From Topomyia yanbarensis (taxonomy: Eukaryota > Arthropoda > Insecta > Diptera > Culicidae): a stretch of DNA of 64,000 nt. The stretch covers positions 27,659,906 through 27,723,905 of the forward strand of contig NC_080672.1 in assembly GCF_030247195.1 (NCBI RefSeq). The letters are read 5' to 3'. Shown one piece after another: positions 12,229-23,857 of this stretch (position 1 is its first letter; each line of letters opens with the position of its first letter). The position numbers and the translations under genes were made by a program. The notes beneath the pieces were generated by a model, which searched no databases, was not told the origin of the DNA, and saw only the letters and a program-made list of their open reading frames with translations.

Positions 12229-12480
12229 CTATCGTCCAAGTTCACCATTGCTCCACGAGGTTTGCCAACTGTTGAGTGTCCTCTGACGACAAATACTAAA
12301 AAAATCGTTGAAGCAGATTGGTCTTTCGTATGTGTCACCATTTAATGCGCCCACCTTTGCTAATGAGTCGGCCTTTTCATTGCCCGGGATAGAGCAATGA
12401 GAGGGGACCCAAACAAAGGTAATCTGATAAGATTTTTCAGATAACGTATACAAGGACTCCTGTATCTTCCCCAGACACAT
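12229..12480 (-). pseudogene. LINE RNase H C-terminal fragment
   Basis: 83 codons on the minus strand with WVPSHCSIPGNEKADSLA at about residues 24-41. This is the hallmark end of a LINE RNase H domain: the His loop and the final Asp of the DEDD set (the D of KADSLA). The upstream DGS and E/D motifs are not present, so the domain is truncated at its N-terminus. The next segment (12180-11758) continues the same protein after a frameshift. Confidence 0.75.
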
Positions 12481-12611
12481 TGAATTAATGCTAAATAAGC
12501 TAATCAGAGATTTTTTTGTTTCAAGTGTGTCACCGTCGACACGTAGATCATCAAGTTCGTGGTATCACCAGGTGGATTAAAACAGGGTTTTTCTTTGTCC
12601 ATCAAGTAACT

Positions 12612-12848
12612 CTTGTAATCAGGAGCGGATCCAGAAAAAAATTTCGAGAGGGTTCCGAAACTTTGATTTTGGAAAGAACATACCAAAACCTCTTTTAATG
12701 AAAATTAATATTGGTGGTGAAATTTGGTTTGAAATGATTTTAAGTTTGAAACTAGAATAAAATTTAAATTATTTAAAAAAAAATTGACAAGTTGAAAATT
12801 TTCGGAGAGGGTTCGGGATCCCCCCCTGGATCCGCCACTGCTTGTAAT
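12612..12848. mobile_element. hAT-type MITE with 8-bp target duplication
   Basis: The element occupies 12620-12840 (221 bp). Its ends are CAGGAGCGGATCCAG and CTGGATCCGCCACTG, imperfect inverted repeats. It is flanked by exact 8-bp copies of CTTGTAAT at 12612-12619 and 12841-12848. CAG..GGATCC-type termini with an 8-bp duplication are typical of hAT elements. It has no coding capacity. A relic with a similar right half lies near 32690-32788. Confidence 0.85.
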
Positions 12849-13654
12849 TACTACACTATACTACTAAAACGTAACCAACATTTTTCTAAGTCACGCGGTG
12901 CTCCTCGACGTAGAAACGGTTGAACGTCTACTCTTGGAACGCTTCTATGGCTCTGCGGGACTGAAAAATATATTCGTTACGTTTTACAAGTATAGTGTTA
13001 TTAGCACAGCTGATGATTAGTATCTAGGCCTTCATGTGATTACATCAAAGTCGTTTGGAACTCGGCTGTTAGGGCGGCACATTACCTAATTTTTAACGAC
13101 GCATGATAGAAATGGTATTCTGAGTAACTCTTTCGAAGATACTAATCATGTAAGTCCCACAGATTTTAGGATAATGTGTCGGTTTTGCTTTGTTGTACAG
13201 TTTTCCTTCACACATCATAGAAAATAGTTTTCTTTTCAAAAGTTCGGAAGAAACGGAGGGTAGAGTTTTTAACTTTAAGTTTACAGCTTTTATTGTAGTG
13301 AACTGAATTACATAATCTTTGCACTAATCTATCAGAAAAATGTTCACGACTCTTCTATTAAATTTGCAAGTATGTAAAATAAACATAAATAAAAAAATGC
13401 TTGACAGAAACTGGCCAGTACTATTCGATCCACGCAGTTTACATTTTATTGCCTTGTTGGTTCTGGCTTTTTTGTGCAGTTTAAACGATGCAACGATTAT
13501 AAAACATGACCTCTTTAAATTTTTCATCATTCATATACCCGTCCCCGATAGCAGCGGCAGAAAGCAGCAGAACAGGAGCAGCAAGGATACCGGCCAGAAA
13601 TCACCAACCTAATGAGGTTTTTCATTGAAAACTATGATTCCATGGCTTGTTAGG
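12849..13654. other. Gene-less stretch
   Basis: AT-rich, with only short frames. The phrase ACACTATACT.CTAAAACGTAACC near 12850 recurs near 16023, so this contains part of another dispersed repeat with undefined ends. Confidence 0.4.
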
Positions 13655-13945
13655 TTCGTTTCAATTGTGGAAGTGTCTAGTACATTCTTAGTACACTTTG
13701 CACTTACACACAATGGCACGCCAACCGCGAACCTGATGAGCTACATGTCGACGGTGAAACACTTGAAACAAAAAATATCATGCTTAATTAGCCAATAGTT
13801 CAATGTTGTCTTGCTGCTAACTAATTTTGTCATGCGAGGGTGGGTGTGTGAGGAGAGTGGAAAACCTGCGAACAAACCACTCCCCAGCTTAATTCGAAGT
13901 GCCTTGTGATATATCGGTGGTATAAAGGTGATAGTAGATTGCTGA
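13655..13945 (+). repeat. Dispersed repeat copy (also at 21295-21580)
   Basis: Strong similarity to 21295-21580 in the same orientation. Shared blocks are ACATTCTTAGTACACTTTGC, GTCGACGGTGAAACACTTGA, TTTTGTCATGCG and CTCCCCAGCTTAA. In the second place it lies inside a GCCTTTCTC-TIR family element; here the outer ends are missing. Confidence 0.7.
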
Positions 13946-13950
13946 GCAGT
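13921..13950 (+). promoter_or_regulatory. Candidate TATA box and initiator
   Basis: TATAAAGG at 13921 is followed 27 bp later by an AGCAGTCC context (A at 13948) resembling the arthropod initiator TCAGT. Both sit at the edge of the dispersed repeat; the second copy of that repeat reads GGTTTAAAGATG at the matching place, so the TATA form is particular to this copy. No expression evidence is available. Confidence 0.35.
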
Positions 13951-14020
13951 CCGACGAACAAAAATAATCGGTTTTTCTCAAGCGGCGTACTACATATCCA
14001 GCAAGATTTTAGCAATTAAA

Positions 14021-14203
14021 ATGAGCACTCGAGTTAATTTTCAGCTTATCTCGATCAAAACCGTCAATATGCTTCTCCAACCAAACACCTGGATAACGAA
14101 AAGTTTTAAATATATGGCCGCTACAGATTTGTTGCTATTATTATTCGTAATTGGCTGCTTGGGCCAAACGGAGGGCTGTACAATACCGAGAGGGAAATAT
14201 TTG
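14021..14203 (+). CDS. Possible first exon of a secreted protein (unidentified)
   Basis: An open frame from 14021, with a second possible start at 14114. From 14114 the product opens with a signal peptide pattern: MAATD, then a Leu/Val/Ile-rich core (LLLLLFVIGCLG), and a likely cleavage before or after QTEG, leaving CTIPRGKY. The frame meets a good splice donor, TTT|GTGAGC at 14203/14204, just before its stop. A donor there would end the exon in phase 2. The acceptor TTGCAG|A at 14984/14985 is phase-compatible with a long open frame. A TATA box and initiator lie about 70-100 bp upstream of 14021. I do not recognise the protein. It could be a host gene start or a chance combination. Confidence 0.35.
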
Positions 14204-14704
14204 TGAGCTGTGCATGGCTGGTGGATTAATAGGTTTGTGTCGCTACCCACTACTAGCACAGGCCATCAGGTTCATTTCCAATAGATGGAAGGTAGCACAC
14301 GAAAAAACCGATTTTTAAGCATCTAGCTGAAGCTCGTTCGTGATAAGTTTCCGCTAATTTAATGCACCGAACCGAAAAACTTGAACAGAAAGAATTATGA
14401 TTTCAGTCGATTTCAGCAAGTCCAACAAGTCTACTTGTCAGATGACCGGAGACTGTATGTCAACAGAGCCGGAGAGATGGTGATTATTAGTATTCATCAA
14501 TTGGAGAAAAAAAATCTCCCACGGGGAGAATATCTTCTTTGGCAAACAAATTAACCCTTATCAGCGCTATCAAACTAAAATAATTGTATTTGAAAACATT
14601 TTTCTTCTCCAAATATTATTTTTAATTCCAATGGGTGGAAAGATGGATACATTATAAAAAGATGGATGGGTAATAGAGTGTCGTGACTACACTTTAAACA
14701 TGTG

Positions 14705-14752
14705 GTTTCAAATCTAACGATATTCAACATTGAATATCATTAGATTTGAAAC
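14705..14752. repeat. Near-perfect 23-bp hairpin
   Basis: Arms 14705-14727 and 14730-14752 (GTTTCAAATCTAA ... TTAGATTTGAAAC) pair with one mismatch around a 2-base loop. No terminator or RNA gene context. Confidence 0.8.
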
Positions 14753-14984
14753 AACACCCAACAAATAGAAATAATTTCAAATCACCATTTATGATAATTA
14801 TGGTGGAGGGCGAATGACTAAATGGTTAAAGTACTAATGAACAAACTAAACAATTATGGTGATTCGGAAAAGAACCTTTGATGTTTGTGTTGAATTCAGA
14901 TATTGTTGGATGCTGATGGCTTCTGTCAGAATGACACTATTGGTCATTAATCGGTTATAATTTTACCATGTATTGTGTATTGCA

Positions 14985-15421
14985 GATTTCAAATTAATCA
15001 CCTGGATCAATCAAATGAAGTAAAGGTCCAAGTCTGGAAAGTACGAAATATATCTTCTACTTTCTACTTTGACGTTTTTCTTTATTTTTACAAAACAACC
15101 CTTATCAGTCAAAATGTCCGAAGAGTAGTCACGACATTCCGGATATGTCACAGACATTACCCACTCTTTTTTTACTCCAGCATCATTTTAGTTTGGATTA
15201 GCATTATTATTATTAATGAAATTAAGGGACCAAAATGTGCTCTTTACTCTATCCGTTTAAAACCACATACAGTAAAGCTATACAGTAAGCTGAGTATACC
15301 TCACTCAACTTCGTTGCATGTGGTGTGTGCAGGTATAGTTTACCGAAAAAATGAAAACATGAACATTTCTGCAAAAACAAAATACACTTCCGTTTCTTTG
15401 TTGATGATTACTTTCGGATAA
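14985..15421 (+). CDS. Possible second exon (unidentified open frame)
   Basis: 145 codons follow a plausible acceptor (GTGTATTGCAG|A) and are in phase with the candidate exon ending at 14203. The beginning (FQINHLDQSNEVKVQVWK) looks soluble; further on the frame is rich in Phe, Tyr and Ile, with a hydrophobic stretch SSIILVWISIIII near its middle that could span a membrane or simply reflect AT-rich sequence. Possible donors that would shorten the exon are GAA|GTAAAG (near 15019) and AAA|GTACGA (near 15040). No known domain is visible. It may be non-coding. Confidence 0.25.
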
Positions 15422-17181
15422 CAATTTTAAGATAAAAATTTTTGCTAACCGATTGAGGATATAGCTGTGTTTTGTATTAAACGACATTCAAAAATATGTT
15501 TTGTTGCCTTTTCCATTTTGAGTGCCGTATAAGAGGTACCGCAAGATGCCGCAAATAATTATGTCTTAGTTAGTTGCTAGCAAATCCAAGGATGCTACTC
15601 CAAATAAAAATTAATCGGGATAAAGCAGCAGTAAAAAATACCCGATTTTCTTCTTATTATTTTATAAATTATGTCAGAAAGTAACTTATTTTTGGTGTAA
15701 AAGGCACAGTTAATTGTTCTCTGGAATATGAGGAGGAAAAATGTAGAACAAAGCTATACTGTTGGACTGGAGCTTAGTAAGTTTTGAGTAAAAAATAACT
15801 ACTGAAATTACGTTCAAAAACTGCGCGTTATCTCAACCTACACAGTTAACACCTTCAGAACAGTTACTCAGTATAGCATTGTCTAAAACTTCTTCGAAGA
15901 CAAGATCCTTCTATTATATCTAAAAAAAGTTAGTTGGAGTGTCCGCCAGCGCGCCGAGTTCCGAACTACTTTGATGCAACCACAGGAAGGCCTAAGATAC
16001 CAAGCATCAACTTTACTAAAGACACTATACTTCTAAAACGTAACCACGAGGAGTTATTAATTTATTTCCCTTTTTTCAAGGCGGTGGCGGGGTGACAAAC
16101 GATATCATAACACTCATCATGAGTGTGAAACTTATTGATTGTGGTCATAGCGCGGGTAGTAAAGAGTGTTTGAACCTACAGTCATCTATCTAGCTATTTC
16201 TCTATCCATTTCTAAATTGTGTCAAAAGAGCTTCTACTAATCTGCAACATTTGTTGAAGTCCAAGCCAATTTGAGGTAATTCTGTAGGTGTCAGAAGACA
16301 AAACTATTTTTTGACTCACGGAAATAAATTTAATATTACAACCTACTTTGCAAAGAAAATATTTGTAGTCCTGAGAAGATTTGCAAAATGTTTGTATTAT
16401 GAGTAAACTATAACTAATTAATGTACATACCCTGCCTTCCCCTGAAGATAAATGGATAACCCTTCGAAACGTTGCACTATGGGAAGGTATTTGACAAAAA
16501 ATCGAAGCCTACTTCAACCCCAATTTCATTCAATTCCATGCTGGGCGATTATATATGATTATATCTCAGAGCAATATGTAACCTAACTGGGTAATATGGA
16601 TGTTTGAAGATAAACAGTTTGAAAAGAGGTTTCCACGTTTTTTAAACTCCTCATGAATTTTTAATGAAGCATGCGTTCAAATATGTCATTTTAAAACTAA
16701 AAATCGTCGCGATGATCCCTGTTGGTATTGCTCCTGCCTAGGATATCAAGTGCTATCATCGTCAGGGTATGAGAGATGCTAGGAGGACTCATTGACTAAT
16801 CCTGAATTATTCGATGCAATGAAAACACAATCAGCACCGTACGAAATAATACTTTGATGTAGTTCCGTGGAGAAAAGGGTGGAAGAAGAGTAAGAAGTGT
16901 TTTAGTTGTTAAGCGTTAAAGTGAGTCCCACACAGTGCCACCACACTACAGACCAGACTTTTGAAGCTTTATAAACCATATTATAAAAACACACACAATT
17001 TGCCGTAAGTCCATTGTGCCATGAAACCTTCTATTTTACCAGGGTTAAAAATTATGCCAAATCAAGATAGAAATGATTATTCCAAATGAGCCAAATTATG
17101 CCAAATAACGTTTGCCAAATGACCCGCTTCCGTGCTCGAGCATATTATACATCCACGTCTGCGACTGGAATCCACACATTA
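15422..17181. other. Gene-less stretch
   Basis: AT-rich. It contains the recurrent phrase near 16023 shared with 12850, and nothing else I can name. Confidence 0.4.
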
Positions 17182-18540
17182 CTACAATGGTATTCGAAGC
17201 ACGATATGGCATCCGGTGTAAATCAGTAAGCAATGAATTCCCAGTGCACAGTCCCCCCACCCCCGTCTAAACGGATACCAGCAAACCGAACCGTTGTTTC
17301 TGATCACAGATAAGTTCAGTTTACTATCTCGCGAAGTAGGTACACACAAAAACCTTCGATGCAGCATCGCACGAACTTTAGCAGTAAACAAGGAAGGTAC
17401 ACGTCTACCATGGAAACCTCGCTTATCAGGCGCCCGCCACCTTCGATCTCTAGAGAGAGAGAAAAAATGACAAGAGAAAATAATTAGAGCACGTAGGATG
17501 CGGGGGGTAAATTGAAAATATATTCTGCGACGTGCCTGCATTCTATAGGTTTGTTCCGGTCTACCGCGCTTTACTGCATATTTTTCTTCCGAAGAAAAAA
17601 AAAAAGCACAGCTTCAACATTCAATGTATAAAATCATCGACCTCTGCTGCTGCTGCTGGTGCTGCTGCAGGAGGAGGCTTCATCCACGGTCGGTTGTTGT
17701 TCCTGGTCAGCTACTCCGAGGAGCGTTTAGCAAGGGTGGAGAAGCTTTTTCCCGCTTCGCCGAAGCGAGACGTCCCGCACTGCACATGACCAACGTGTAC
17801 TCCATGAAGGGCACGGACGCGCGGAAAAGTCCTGATAGTGCAGAGTACTGCTTGAAGTGGGTTGTGTCAGTGATGCCATTTTTGAATTTGTGTTCCAGTT
17901 GAATAAAAAGTGGCAGTAGTAAATCTCTAGAAACCTAAACTTCTGTCATCAGTGAATAATAATCTATATCCACAAATCGTTTTAAAAAATCCACGAATCC
18001 AGCAACACTGGATCGTGCACCTACTCAATGGCTGCAAAGAAGATAATATTCTTTCCCGCTGCTTTTTTGCATACCCAACACTGTTTTTTGCCTGCCTGCC
18101 TGCAACTGACTTTGCTGAAGCGAATCTCAGCACGTTAGCTTGCACCCAGCAATCAAAGTGGAGGTGTTTATGCGCGCGGAACAACGTTGTTGGGAAGATG
18201 GAATAATACATTTTCTCCCTCCCACGCTGCGGCCATGCACATCATACGGACGGTTAGTTTGGTTGGGATTTTGTTTGTAATAAAAAGTTTTATTATGTCG
18301 TCGAATTTAACGCAGAGAATGGGAGGGAAAATTAAAAAAAGAGCTAGGAACAAAGGTGTTGCCCGAACTGTTGACGTAGGACTACGCTTGAGACTGTCCA
18401 AATATAAAATGACGACAAGGACTAAAAGCCAATCGGGTTGTACTGAAGCTTTTGGACTTTTGTTATGATCAAGGCCTGAAGTTGATGATGGAAGTGTGTT
18501 GGCTGTTGTTATGATTCGCAATGGTAACGGCTACGACTGA
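17182..18540. other. GC-richer unassigned block with CTG repeats
   Basis: Composition is less AT-rich than the flanks, with overlapping open frames of 85-119 codons on both strands. A CTGCTGCTGCTGCTGGTGCTG tract lies near 17645-17668. None of the frames shows a recognisable domain, and a Cys run in one frame is just the repeat. It may be a host 5' exon or promoter area; no splice-supported model emerges. Confidence 0.3.
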
Positions 18541-18707
18541 AACGATACAAGTTGAAAGTTATCGTACACGGACGATTCCATTTTAAGCTAGAGCTAGAGA
18601 ATCCGTTTACGCTCAGATTCGGTCTCGAATTCATATTTTTCCGTGAATTTCATTCATTCAGATGATAAATAGAATTCAACTTATTAAGTTATGGAATTTG
18701 CGTTTGG

Positions 18708-18766
18708 ATTTCGTCTCATCAGAATCCGACACTAACTTAGTGTCGAGAATGAAATCCAAACTTGAT
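18708..18766. repeat. Small interrupted hairpin
   Basis: GTTTGGATTTC near 18710 pairs with GAAATCCAAAC near 18755, with an inner pair CGACACTA / TAGTGTCG. Probably the core of a short MITE. Confidence 0.4.
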
Positions 18767-19513
18767 TTGGCTTAGCAAGCCAATACAAATGCATTAAGTT
18801 CGATTTCTCTTTAGTAGAGAAAAATTTAAATGCTAACTATTTTTTTTTGGCTATTTTTAGCTAAAAATCAATAAAAAAAAGTGGTTATTTTGTTTTGTTG
18901 ACAAAAACAGTAATTTATTTTGTTTTTTAGGGTTACTTGAAGAGCTTCTTGATATCAAATTAAAGGTAAATCATGGCGCCAGCCTTTGCGCAAATGATCA
19001 AATTTATATCGGCGAAAAAAATTTACCAAAGTTATCATAAAATCTTCAAAATAAAAAAAAAGTTTAAGCCGTTAATATGGAAACCTTTTTTAACCGTTTA
19101 TATGATAATCTTCTCTTAAGAATTCAACTCAAATGTTTGTAAATTCGTTGCAAATCGTCGTGTTTTGGTAGTGGCTTAAAGTAGATCGTACACCGATGCA
19201 ACATACAGCATGCAGCATGTCACGCCATGGCATAAAATGGCACTACACCAGTGCAGCGAAACCCTCATTAACAAATGCAAAAACTACTTCTATCTGTCTA
19301 GTTTCAACCATCAAAGTCTCATGATACTCAGTGTACTTTCTGCTTCTGCCCGATCCAATGCAAAGCGAACGACAAAAAGAAGTACTATTATTTTGTGTGC
19401 ATTGTCTGAAGAACAAAGGAAATCGTTGGTTTTATTCTTGCCGCAGTGATCTAGCCAAATGAGCAACAAAACGTGGTACTTCGGCCAATTTTGAGGCTGC
19501 TGTTCAGGCAATA
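18767..19513. other. Gene-less stretch
   Basis: AT-rich, with only short frames (79 codons at most) without domains. Confidence 0.4.
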
Positions 19514-19777
19514 ATGACAACTGCAAAAGTTGCATCAAGTAAATCGAACTCTACAATCAATACCACCAGTGAGAAAGTTTCTTTCAAGGACGAAGGGTTA
19601 ACACTCGTGACCCGTAAGGGAAAGAAGTTAGGAATACCGTCTGAGCGCAAGTATCGAGGCAGTAACCAAAATGATGACACGAACGTGAACGGCAATGTGA
19701 GAGAATGGAATGACTCTCAAGATACCGTTGATGAGGAAACGAATTTATCCCCGCCACGAACAAGATCTCCTATCTGA
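19514..19777 (+). CDS. Unidentified hydrophilic open frame
   Basis: 87 codons, rich in Lys, Ser, Thr, Asn and acidic residues, with no Cys, no Trp except one, and no hydrophobic core. The frame extends upstream without a stop to about 19460. The phrase DEGLTLVTRKGKK resembles a short linker often seen near the start of LINE ORF1 (gag-like) proteins, but this is too short to rely on. No CCHC knuckle follows. It may be a fragment of a LINE ORF1 or a chance frame. Confidence 0.25.
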   Translation: MTTAKVASSKSNSTINTTSEKVSFKDEGLTLVTRKGKKLGIPSERKYRGSNQNDDTNVNGNVREWNDSQDTVDEETNLSPPRTRSPI

Positions 19778-20060
19778 TACGCCATGCGCATGCGATTGGA
19801 AAGGCTCTTTCATTAATAAATTGATTTGCTATTTTTAGTTTTTACATCGTGTAAATATACAAAAAATTACGGCTCCGTTAAGCTAACGCATTGGATAGTG
19901 TCAAATAAACGACTTATATACCAAGTGTATAAGCTTAATTTCACTGCTTGCTCATAGATGGCGTTAGTGAGCATATTTAGCTACCATAGACGTCATACTG
20001 TTTTGTATGAGTTCGACACCTGTTTACATCAAGCATTGCTCATCATCAGTGATTTCATAT

Positions 20061-20364
20061 AGGGTAACGTGCCTATTTTCACCATACTAAGCAGGGTGCC
20101 TCATTAATTTATTAATTTCTCGGCCTACAATCAATGAAATGCATGAAAATTGACATCAACAGCTTTGCTTCGTTGTTAAGAACCAATATAATTCTAATAT
20201 AATTCTCGTGTTTGAGCTCAACGAAAACTCGAATCGAAAGCCCCTATTGTTGCGCTACCATTTGACTCAATGCGTTGACCAAAGGTGGCAGACACTGCTC
20301 TAACCAATGGCTTCAAATGGGTAGGGCGATAATAGAAACATGGCGAAAATGGGCTCATCACCCT
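20061..20364. mobile_element. Candidate MITE with AGGGT...ACCCT ends
   Basis: The left end AGGGTAACGTGCCTATTTTC and the right end GAAAATGGGCTCATCACCCT form an imperfect inverted repeat about 20 bp long, over a 304-bp element. No clear target duplication beyond one or two bases. No coding capacity. Confidence 0.5.
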
Positions 20365-20688
20365 AACAACTTATATTTTCCCTTGCGTAATAATATCCAA
20401 TTTCATTTTCACAAAAAGCATATGCGGGAAACTCTTCGTTTTTACTTTATATATACAATTCAAAAGTGGTCCAAAACTACTTGGAGACACTCAACTGGTT
20501 GGCACTAGCGGCTCCAGGCAGGGGTACGGGGGGCACGTACCCCTTCCATTCAATCAAAAGGTGTTTTAGTAGAAGATTTTGTATTTCGCTATAATATAAA
20601 CATTTTCGAAATTACTTAGTCGATATTCTAATCTTCGATAAGTCATCAAAAATTCTTGGGATAAGGTTTTTTTGTTACATTGCGAAAT

Positions 20689-20833
20689 TTCCTACTATTT
20701 TATTGTCGGCTTCGAGAAATCTCTTTTGGAAAAATCTCTAACCCTATGTTCGGGGTTCGGAATTGAACCCAGGTGAGCTGCGTACAAGGCAATCGATTTA
20801 CCAACTACGCTATGCCCGTTCCCTTCCTACTAT
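20689..20833 (-). mobile_element. tRNA-derived SINE with 10-bp TSD
   Basis: The SINE body is about 20699-20823. On the minus strand it starts as a tRNA-like sequence: A box TAGCGTAGTTGG, then a B-box-like GGTTCAATTCC. It is flanked by exact 10-bp repeats TTCCTACTAT (20689-20698 and 20824-20833). It is related to the SINE at 49731-49898 but its 3' part is shorter. tRNA-derived SINEs of this kind (Feilai-like) are known from Aedes. Confidence 0.8.
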
Positions 20834-20949
20834 CGAATCGCATTCTGAAACAAACTAATTTCCAAGTTTAGCCAACAATCAGCAAAGAAAGGCAAGGAAA
20901 ACAGAAATTGAAATTGCATTTTGTAGACAGAACTATTTCAGGAACCGTT

Positions 20950-22210
20950 CGATCAAAAATGTCCATTTTCACCTATAAGACGCAAATTTTCAAAAATTTC
21001 ACAAAACTTTGGTTTTAAACTGTGAAGTCCCGTTCCGTTCCATTTTTTTCTTAAATTTCTTCACGGTGATTTAATTGGAACCGCATCTTTTTATTTGTTC
21101 TGCTCCCAAGCCCAGTTCGATGGGAATTTTTTTTGCAACCATAGGGAATTACAATAAAATTTTCGATTTTCGAATCATTTTTTTCAAAAATGTCCAAATC
21201 CTTGAATCTAAAAAAAACCTGTTTTAATCCACCTAGCGGTGCAATTGTGCCTTTCTCATTTCTCTAAACTATGGCACGGAGGCTTTTTATGTTCAACATA
21301 ATTGTGGAAATGTCCATTACATTCTTAGTACACTTTGCACTTATACACAATGGCATGCCAGCCACGAACTTGATGAGCTACGTGTCGACGGTGAAACACT
21401 TGAAACAAAAAAATATCATACTCCATTAGCCTAATCAGCATTAGATCAATGTTATCTGCTTGCTAACTCATTTTGTCATGCGGAGATGGGTACGTGAGGA
21501 GGGCGAAAGTCCCATGAACGAACGACTCCCCAGCTTAAATTGGTATCCTTTGTGATATAGTGATGGTTTAAAGATGATGGGGTTGAAAGGGAGGAGTATG
21601 AGGGCTGGATGGGGTGGTGGTCTGAGAGGTGATTTAAGGAGATTTTTAAAGGAGGGGAGTGAACAGTAGAGGGGGGTGTAACCCCTCTCCGTAAACCGTC
21701 AACTACGCCCCTATTAAAATCCAGAAACCTTACGCGAGTCGAAAAAAATTGACGGTTGACGTTTTTCAGAGTGATTGCATAACCTTTCTATATGAGAAAG
21801 GCAAAAATTATTATTTGTGTTCAGCGGTTTTCGTTTGTTTTGACACTAGAAGCTAATGTTTCATACTATTTTTAGACAAATTTTGGCAATTTTTTTTCGA
21901 TTTTCAACTTTGGATTTTTTCTTATATTATGAAAACAATATTCAACCGCCGCACCCCCTTAATGATGTCCGATTGAGCTAAAAACTTGCATAGATTACTT
22001 TTTCAGTGTAATAAGCACTTTATGTAAGATTTTATGCGAAAATTTAAGATGACCATTTTCATTGACATCTTGCCCCTTGAACACCCCTAGTTCTCCATAC
22101 AAACTTTGGTTTTAAACTGTGAAGCCCGATTTTTTTCAAAAATTTCATCACCAGGGGTTTTCTGGGACCCAAAACTTTTGCCTTTTTTTTCGTTCTGCTC
22201 CCCGATCGTG
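20950..22210 (+). repeat. Dispersed repeat, apparently interrupted by a TIR element
   Basis: The flanks 20950-21130 and 22080-22210 share phrases (ACTTTGGTTTTAAACTGTGAAG, then a GTTCTGCTCCC block). This suggests two related units or one old element around the insertion at 21211-21806. No coding sequence recognised. Confidence 0.4.
21211..21806 (+). mobile_element. GCCTTTCTC-TIR family element, copy 1
   Basis: Begins AACCTGTTTTAATCCACCTA and TGCCTTTCTCATTTCTC and ends CCTTTCTATATGAGAAAGGC, so the tips are inverted repeats. The interior includes the dispersed block also found at 13655-13945 and a G-rich stretch near 21580-21680. No ORF with known domains. The same tips bound the copies at 24155, 32174, 50130 and 51360. 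Confidence 0.65.
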
Positions 22211-22989
22211 TGTTGAACATGTAATATATTATCTATGGATTTCGCATAACTGAAACAGCTATATGCGTTAGCTGAACTGAGCCGTGGGTGATATTTTCTA
22301 TATGTAAAAGTGAAAAGAAGAAGTGAACATTAGATTATATTTGTTGGATATGGTGTGCGAAATTTTCCACTTTCCATTATGATTCATTTAATCTACGTGT
22401 ACTCATTTGCTGCATTGATAATTTCGTTTTTTATCGCATACATCCCTGTCATCGTCGTTGTAGCCCAGCCGAATATTCTTTTTTGCTCCTGAGCAGGGGT
22501 CTATTAGGAGATTGATAACAGTCTATTATCTTTCTCCGGACAAACCAACCTAGATGCCGTGTGTGTGTCGTAAGAGGCGGCTGAAAACAGGAGTCCTCGA
22601 GTCAACATGTTTCTCCTTGCCGAAGACTGAAGAGTTGGCAGGACTAAAATATGCCAGTCGTGCACAGAGTGTCGTGGGTTGAACCCTTGCTGTTTTACGC
22701 GAATCTCTGACCCCGTGGACGTTTCTTCACAAAACGTAGGAATCAAATGGGAGCCATGTCCCTAATACCAATTTCGGGGACTATTGGCGATTTAAGCCAA
22801 CGTGTTTGGTATCTTCTAGCTGCTGTACAACAAGTGCCGATGATGAAATGTGTAGTGCAGTAATCGAGTATGGTTAAAGTAGCATAAATTAATCTTCAGC
22901 ATAAACGTACAGAAACTATGAATCTATCCCGCTTTGGGCAAGAAGGAAAAGCTTCTATAGCTTTGGTTCATGAACCATATTTTCATAAA
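22211..22989. other. Gene-less stretch
   Basis: The region 22500-22760 is less AT-rich and has the feel of an old repeat. No domain, RNA gene or boundary is identifiable. Confidence 0.35.
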
Positions 22990-23305
22990 GGATAGCTACT
23001 TAACCCTGTCTTCATAGCTTTCAACAAAAATGGCATGATAAATCCACGTGAAATGCCTCGTGCGAATAGTGCTATTGACGCATGTCCTATATCCGACCTC
23101 ACAACTTGCGATATTTGTGCTGTCACAGTCAATATAACTGTTGATAACATAAACAAGAAATACGTTTTCTGATGATTTCAAAAGAGTTGTATCATACTGT
23201 GGCAGAAATAGGTTTCCCCTAATAGGCATAGGCAGTAATGCAAATGCTCACCGCATAATTTGGGGCAGCTCAATTTGAGAGGCACCGAGTTAATGGAATA
23301 ATTAA

Positions 23306-23322
23306 CCCTCAAAAAGGCAAGC
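23306..23322 (+). repeat. piggyBac left terminal inverted repeat
   Basis: CCCTCAAAAAGGCAAGC follows TTAA directly. It pairs with 24931-24947, differing at three positions in the middle. Confidence 0.85.
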
Positions 23323-23857
23323 GGGTCTCAGAGGCCCGGCACGCTACAATTTTTTAGTTACAAAAAATGTGTATGCAGTATAAGCTTGGGCATGGAAATT
23401 TTGATAAGTAGCTTTGAAATCTATAACAAAAATAAAGAATTGTGAAATTTTCATCTATGGAGTGATGTGCAGCCATGTTTGAAATTTTTACATGCACAAA
23501 AAGGCAAGCCGGGCCTGGCAGGCCTGGCGTGCATGAAATATTTACTAGGAATACCACGGGTTTTATACATAAATATTTACCTGAAAAAACGTTTTCATGA
23601 GTTCATATTCATTTTAGCAGGTATTGTTTTCAAGTTTTGATTGATTTTATCTTTTTAACTTTTCTTATAAGAAAAATAGCATACGATAATAACGTGTGTC
23701 ATATTTTTTTGAGTAAATAATATTATTTCACCCACTGCGGTCTACTTGACAATTATTTGGATACAACGTAACCTAACTTTGTCGTTATTGTCTATTGTTG
23801 TGTTATAGTTGTCGTAATTATTCAAATTGTAGGATCTAGAAGCAACAAAAAATTGAA

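Larger units (their letters stand above)
11085..12490 (-). mobile_element. LINE 3' half (Loa-like): RNase H, C-terminal Cys/His region, 3' UTR
   Basis: Minus-strand order is an RNase H C-terminal part (12480-12229), a C-terminal domain (12180-11758), then a long 3' UTR with tandem repeats (11475-11165) ending in an A-rich tail near 11085. It is 5' truncated: endonuclease and RT are absent. The junction between the two coding parts needs a frameshift. The C-terminal layout and wording resemble mosquito Loa/Lian-type elements, from memory of the family. It lies directly next to LINE copy A in the same orientation. Confidence 0.75.

Noticed and set aside
20500..20570. GC-rich phrase near 20500 resembling a hAT tip
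   Set aside because: No partner tip or target duplication found.
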